Positions 5,054 to 5,931 of a DNA stretch of 5,931 bases are shown in pieces. The first letter of the stretch is position 1, and every line of letters starts with the position of its first letter. The stretch lies in contig CABUAP010000083.1 in the NCBI GenBank assembly GCA_902489675.1, positions 1-5,931 of the forward strand, given 5' to 3'. The notes under the pieces were generated by a model, which had not been told where the DNA came from, ran no database searches, and saw only the letters and a list, made by a program, of their open reading frames with translations. Position numbers and translations under genes: made by a program. The DNA is from an uncultured Azospirillum sp. (lineage in GTDB: Bacteria; Pseudomonadota; Alphaproteobacteria; RF32; CAG-239).

Positions 5054-5167
5054 TGTAAATCCGACTGATTATATGATGCTAAATTGATGCTGTATTAAAG
5101 TTTTACATTGCGGTGTCAGGCCGTAGCGGCCGGCCGCGGCAGCATCCGCACAGTTGGAGAAATTTGT

Positions 5168-5788
5168 ATGAAAGTTTTAATTGCAGACGAACACGCGTTG
5201 TTTCGGGACGGACTGGGACTGTTAATTGAGCAGTTGGACGGATCGGCAACGATCCTGCAGGCTTCCAATTTTGCTCAGGCGCTGAAAATTTTGGATACCG
5301 AGCATAAATTTGATCTGATTATTATTGATCTTGATATGCAGGATATGGTTTGGGAAAAAGGTTTTGACGCTATTCGCGCTAAAGCCGGCGATGCCCGATT
5401 GGTAGTCATTTCGGCTTCGGAGAATATTCATAATATAAGAGAGAGTTTGGAAAAAGGCGCCAGCGGTTATATTACCAAACGGGCAGAAACTAAAATCTTG
5501 AGTAATGCGCTGAAATTGATTTTGGACGGCGGAACATATATCCCGCCGGTGATGTTGGGAAAAAATCTGGATGACACACCGGCAAAAGGCAAGGGAAAAA
5601 TGCTGACCAATCGGCAATCTCAGGTCTTGGGGTTGGTTGCCAAGGGAATGTCCAATAAGCAAATTGCTTATGAGATGGGGGTTTCGGAAGCGACAGTCAA
5701 ACTACATATTAATGCGCTTTTGCGTGCGATCGGGGCTACAAATCGTACTCAGGCCGTGATTATTGCGCAAAAGATGGGACTGATTTAA
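5168..5788 (+). CDS. NarL/LuxR-family two-component response regulator
   Basis: The 206-residue cytoplasmic transcription factor has a receiver domain at about 1-120 and a LuxR-type helix-turn-helix at about 145-203. Receiver landmarks: acidic pair D7-E8, phospho-acceptor D54 (IIIDLDM), S82 at the usual Ser/Thr position, Y101 and K104 (GYITK). The output domain reads LTNRQSQVLGLVAKGMSNKQIAYEMGVSEATVKLHINALLRAIG, a full LuxR/GerE motif. It should bind DNA as a dimer once phosphorylated. No histidine kinase is in the window, so the partner and regulon are unknown. I place the start at 5168 because GGAG (5156-5159) is eight bases upstream and MKVLIAD is the normal beginning. An in-frame extension to about 5108 would cross a GC-rich palindrome and lacks a ribosome site. 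A strong terminator follows. Confidence 0.93.
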   Translation: MKVLIADEHALFRDGLGLLIEQLDGSATILQASNFAQALKILDTEHKFDLIIIDLDMQDMVWEKGFDAIRAKAGDARLVVISASENIHNIRESLEKGASGYITKRAETKILSNALKLILDGGTYIPPVMLGKNLDDTPAKGKGKMLTNRQSQVLGLVAKGMSNKQIAYEMGVSEATVKLHINALLRAIGATNRTQAVIIAQKMGLI

Positions 5789-5811
5789 TCTTGTTATAAT
5801 TTGAGGCTTTG

Positions 5812-5837
5812 AGCCGGCTTTTGAGCCGGCTTTTTTT
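5812..5837 (+). terminator. Rho-independent terminator after the response regulator
   Basis: AGCCGGCT (5812-5819) pairs with a second AGCCGGCT (5824-5831) across a TTTG loop, and the T-run 5831-5837 follows. It starts 24 bases after the stop codon. Confidence 0.9.
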
Positions 5838-5931
5838 GTTTGTTTTTTATAATTGTTCTTTAGGGGTATTTTTTTTGTTTTTTATCAACTAACGTTTTGT
5901 TTTTTAACTAAAGTTTTATAAAAATGGGTGT
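5838..5931 (+). other. AT-rich upstream region of a gene beyond the window edge
   Basis: No gene can be called. Two near-identical 12-mers, AACTAACGTTTT (5887-5898) and AACTAAAGTTTT (5906-5917), are spaced 19 bases apart. An ATG at 5924 could open a reading frame that runs off the edge, but it has no visible ribosome site. Confidence 0.35.

Noticed and set aside
5795..5800. Perfect TATAAT after the response regulator gene
   Set aside because: No -35 box is found at the right distance, and the terminator at 5812-5837 lies immediately downstream.

Overview
The window looks like a chromosomal segment of an alphaproteobacterium with moderate G+C, possibly one of the uncultured host-associated lineages. 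That placement is inferred from protein style. The enolase has the alphaproteobacterial active-site context (NGGQHADNPIDIQEF, MIMPVGA). The XRE regulator is of the QQIQKYERG...RIGASRL type common in that class. The LuxR-type response regulator also resembles alphaproteobacterial relatives. No rRNA or tRNA gene was recognised.

Layout. (1) Bases 2-478 hold the 3' part of an AT-rich GNAT acetyltransferase gene whose start lies outside the window. (2) Bases 479-1386 contain no convincing protein gene but are rich in RNA signals. An extended -10 promoter (722-750) leads into a structured stretch with stable hairpins and a perfect intrinsic terminator (924-960), so a small RNA of about 200 nt is likely. 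A diverged second copy of its 3' part follows 108 bp downstream. Next comes a second structured RNA (about 1151-1358), also ending in an intrinsic terminator, placed just before the start codon of an XRE regulator. (3) Bases 1387-2960 carry the XRE regulator and two small adjacent genes. The first encodes a DUF1566/C-type-lectin-like protein and the second looks like a diverged relative of it. A perfect TGTCAC-A-GTGACA palindrome lies at the predicted transcription start of the pair, and a strong terminator closes the block. (4) Bases 3080-4412 hold enolase on the minus strand with its own terminator. (5) Bases 4576-5031 encode a dCMP/cytidine deaminase-family zinc enzyme, divergent from enolase. 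(6) Bases 5168-5788 encode a NarL/LuxR-family response regulator followed by a strong terminator, and then the upstream region of a gene beyond the edge.

The housekeeping genes (enolase, deaminase, response regulator) are ordinary. The most interesting part is 720-2960: two unrecognised structured RNAs, one with attenuator-like alternative pairing ahead of a DNA-binding regulator, and then a palindromic operator candidate controlling two related proteins of unknown function. I infer that the leader RNA, the regulator and the paralogous pair form one regulated module, but the sequence alone does not prove it.
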